Assembly (NCBI GenBank): GCA_031270425.1
Contig: JAISXQ010000128.1
Span: forward strand, 1 to 7,530
DNA: 7,530 nucleotides
Origin: Prevotellaceae bacterium
GTDB taxonomy: Bacteria; Bacteroidota; Bacteroidia; Bacteroidales; Paludibacteraceae
Reading direction: 5' to 3'
This document shows, piece after piece, positions 5,765 through 7,530 of the stretch. The notes under the pieces are model-generated. The model had not been told where the DNA came from. It ran no database searches and worked only from the letters and a program-made list of their open reading frames with translations. Numbering within the stretch: position 1 is the stretch's first letter; each line of letters starts with the position of its first letter. A program made the position numbers and the translations under genes.

Positions 5765-7288
5765 ATGCTGACAAGTATCATTATAGCAACCATTACTTTT
5801 CTGACCGGAGCCGGTATCGCAGCCGTCTTTTTTGTCGCTAACAATAAAAAAAACGCAAAAAAAATTGAGTCGGAAGTTGAGCTGTTGAAGAAAAACAAGC
5901 TTATCGAGGTAAAAGAACAGTTTATTGCATTAAAAGCGGAACACGAACAGCAGGTTCAGCAGCGAAATTCAAAAATACAGTCGACGGAAGCAAGACTGCA
6001 ACAACGAGAAATGCAGTTAAACCAGAGACAGGGCGAAATACAGCGGAAAGTTCATGAAACGGAAGTTGTCAAGGAAAGTTTCGACGTGCAGCTGCACGCT
6101 CTCGAAGCCAAGAAAAAAGAGTTGGAATCGATAACCCGCAGGGCGCAGGAGCAACTCGAAACCATATCGGGACTTTCGGCGGAAAAAGCCAAAGAAAGCC
6201 TGATAGAATCGTTGAAAGACGAAGCCAAAACCAATGCCATGTCCTATGTGAACGATATTATGGAAGAGGCTAAAATGACGGCGAACAAAGAAGCTAAAAA
6301 AATTATCATTCAAAGCATTCAGCGCGTAGCAACCGAAACGGCTATTGAAAATTCGGTAACTGTGTTCCATATCGAATCGGATGAGATAAAAGGGCGTATT
6401 ATCGGTCGCGAAGGACGGAATATCCGCGCGCTGGAAGCCGCTACGGGAGTAGAAATCATCGTGGATGATACGCCGGAAGCCATCGTTCTGTCGGCTTTCG
6501 ATCCGGTGCGCCGCGAAATCGCCCGTTTGTCCCTGCACCAGTTAGTTACCGACGGACGCATCCATCCTGCCCGTATCGAAGAAGTGGTGAACAAGGTACG
6601 CAGGCAAGTGGAAGAAGAACTTGTTGAAATAGGCAAACGCACCACTATCGACTTGGGAGTTCACGGACTGCATCCCGAACTGGTTCGTTTGGTGGGAAAA
6701 ATGAAATACCGTTCATCTTACGGTCAAAACTTGTTGCAACACGCGCGTGAAACGGCAAACCTTTGCGCCACTATGGCTTCGGAACTGGGATTGAATCCGA
6801 AAAAAGCGAAACGCGCCGGATTGCTGCACGATATCGGTAAAGTGCCCGACGACGAACCGGAATTGCCGCACGCGATTTTAGGTATGCGCCTGGCTGAGAA
6901 ATACAAGGAAAAACCGGATATTTGCAACGCTATCGGGGCGCACCACGACGAAGTAGAGATGGAAACGCTTATCGCGCCTGTTGTTCAGGCTTGCGACGCT
7001 ATTTCGGGAGCGCGTCCGGGGGCGCGCCGCGAGATTGTGGAAGCCTATATCAAACGCCTGAACGATTTGGAAAATCTGGCGCTTTCTTACCCCGGCGTAC
7101 TCAAAACTTACGCTATTCAGGCAGGTCGCGAGTTGCGCGTGATTGTTGGAGCTGACAAACTCGACGATAAAGAAACGGAATTGCTTTCTTTCGATCTTGC
7201 TAAAAAAATACAGGACGAAATGACCTATCCGGGGCAAGTGAAAATTACTGTAATCAGAGAAACGAGGGCGGTAAGTTTTGCGAAATAA
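5765..7288 (+). CDS. rny: Ribonuclease Y
   Basis: RNase Y is a membrane-anchored endoribonuclease that starts mRNA decay and processes RNAs. The 507-residue protein has the complete family layout and typical length. Residues about 3-24 form the N-terminal membrane anchor ([20 protein letters not shown]). A long charged coiled coil covers about 30-185, with runs of Gln, Glu and Lys. The KH RNA-binding domain includes [12 protein letters not shown] (210-221). The HD phosphohydrolase domain has His326 in LLQHARE, the catalytic His355-Asp356 in LLHDIGK, His369, His393-His394 in GAHHDE and Asp411 in the family-specific [14 protein letters not shown]. The C-terminal hallmark [13 protein letters not shown] (449-461) is present. 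No key residue is missing. ATG 5765 is the start that gives a short N-terminus before the anchor; its leader is very AT-rich. It lies downstream of zapA but after a terminator-like hairpin. A weak promoter candidate (TTG 5696-5698, 20-base spacer, TATTTTCA 5719-5726) overlaps that hairpin. Confidence 0.97.
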   Translation: MLTSIIIATITFLTGAGIAAVFFVANNKKNAKKIESEVELLKKNKLIEVKEQFIALKAEHEQQVQQRNSKIQSTEARLQQREMQLNQRQGEIQRKVHETEVVKESFDVQLHALEAKKKELESITRRAQEQLETISGLSAEKAKESLIESLKDEAKTNAMSYVNDIMEEAKMTANKEAKKIIIQSIQRVATETAIENSVTVFHIESDEIKGRIIGREGRNIRALEAATGVEIIVDDTPEAIVLSAFDPVRREIARLSLHQLVTDGRIHPARIEEVVNKVRRQVEEELVEIGKRTTIDLGVHGLHPELVRLVGKMKYRSSYGQNLLQHARETANLCATMASELGLNPKKAKRAGLLHDIGKVPDDEPELPHAILGMRLAEKYKEKPDICNAIGAHHDEVEMETLIAPVVQACDAISGARPGARREIVEAYIKRLNDLENLALSYPGVLKTYAIQAGRELRVIVGADKLDDKETELLSFDLAKKIQDEMTYPGQVKITVIRETRAVSFAK

Positions 7289-7294
7289 TGTATT

Positions 7295-7330
7295 AATTAG
7301 CGAATTAGTAAATTAGCAAATTAGCAAATC
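7295..7330. repeat. 8-bp tandem repeat AATTAGCA, about 4.4 copies
   Basis: The units are AATTAGCG (7295-7302), AATTAGTA (7303-7310), AATTAGCA (7311-7318) and AATTAGCA (7319-7326), then a partial AAT. It begins 7 bases after the rny stop and runs directly into the next repeat type. Confidence 0.8.
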
Positions 7331-7357
7331 TATTGTGTCCTATTGTGCCTATTGTGG
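7330..7357. repeat. 9-10-bp tandem repeat CTATTGTGC, 3 copies
   Basis: The units are CTATTGTGTC (7330-7339), CTATTGTGC (7340-7348) and CTATTGTGG (7349-7357). The core CTATTGTG is identical in all three; only the end of the unit varies. It shares no sequence with the repeats on either side. Confidence 0.75.
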
Positions 7358-7363
7358 TTTATT

Positions 7364-7390
7364 TTCTTTGCGTTCTTTGCGTTCTTAGCG
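7364..7390. repeat. 9-bp tandem repeat TTCTTTGCG, 3 copies
   Basis: The units are TTCTTTGCG (7364-7372), TTCTTTGCG (7373-7381) and TTCTTAGCG (7382-7390). It follows the CTATTGTG array after 6 bases. It has no coding potential and no obvious hairpin. Confidence 0.75.
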
Positions 7391-7447
7391 GTTATTTTTC
7401 CCCCGCTTTTACATAATTTTAGGTATTTATAAATTTATAGCACATTT

Positions 7448-7480
7448 TTTGCGATACTACCAAGATTTGCTTTATCTTTG
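7448..7480 (+). promoter_or_regulatory. Strong Bacteroidota-type promoter for a gene beyond the window
   Basis: TTTG (7448-7451), a 21-base spacer and TATCTTTG (7473-7480) match the -33 TTTG and -7 TAnnTTTG elements exactly. A short inverted repeat, CTACCA (7457-7462) and TGGTAG (7481-7486), flanks the -7 element and could be an operator, though six bases is weak evidence. No start codon with a credible ORF is seen before the window ends, so the product is unknown. Confidence 0.65.
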
Positions 7481-7530
7481 TGGTAGAAAAAGTCAAGTTT
7501 CTGACGATACAGTTTTTTGCAGACACTTTT

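Noticed and set aside
6017..6538. 173-residue open frame on the - strand inside rny
   Set aside because: It lies wholly inside the KH and coiled-coil coding region of rny, has a phenylalanine-rich shadow composition and no promoter or family likeness.
7295..7390. CRISPR array
   Set aside because: The units are 8-10 bp and directly adjacent without spacers, and there are no cas genes in the window.
7424..7440. 12-bp palindrome TATAAATTTATA (7428-7439) as an operator
   Set aside because: It consists only of A and T in an AT-rich spacer, so chance is a sufficient explanation.

Overview
The window looks like chromosomal DNA from a member of the Bacteroidota, most likely order Bacteroidales. Four things point there: a large secreted protein with a C-terminal type IX secretion (T9SS) sorting domain, a DUF3078 outer-membrane protein, the gene order small coiled-coil protein - zapA - rny, and two exact matches to the Bacteroidota promoter -7 element TAnnTTTG. 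No recognisable Shine-Dalgarno sequence stands out before the starts, and spacers are AT-rich, which also fits. All six genes are on the + strand. The genus cannot be read from the sequence; the large T9SS protein resembles families common in Paludibacter/Dysgonomonas-type organisms.

Layout. (1) 3-2960: a roughly 985-residue cell-surface protein with a parallel beta-helix N-terminal half and a T9SS type A tail; its true start may lie just outside the window. (2) 2961-3644: an unrecognised 227-residue membrane protein whose ATG directly follows the stop of the first gene. It has one N-terminal membrane segment, a glycine-rich middle and a short C-terminal hydrophobic tail of a sorting-signal type. 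(3) A 16-bp perfect hairpin at 3748-3782, then a DUF3078 outer-membrane beta-barrel protein (3810-4736). (4) A 300-bp AT-rich spacer carrying an 18-bp inverted repeat built of 7-bp units, and a consensus promoter. (5) A cluster of a ZapB-like coiled-coil protein (5037-5330), zapA (5346-5642), an intrinsic terminator-like hairpin (5677-5724) and rny, RNase Y (5765-7288). (6) A 242-bp downstream spacer with three different short tandem repeats back to back and a strong promoter that must serve a gene beyond the window.

How the genes fit together. The first two genes are probably co-transcribed and belong to the cell envelope. The coiled-coil protein and ZapA probably act together at the FtsZ ring, and RNase Y is the membrane-anchored endoribonuclease that starts mRNA decay; in this phylum these genes are neighbours. 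DUF3078 appears to be a single-gene unit between the two groups. Most of the window is ordinary core genome. The parts worth a second look are the repeat-bearing spacers, the tail of the 227-residue protein and the zapA-rny spacer. I see no CRISPR array, tRNA, rRNA or transposase gene.
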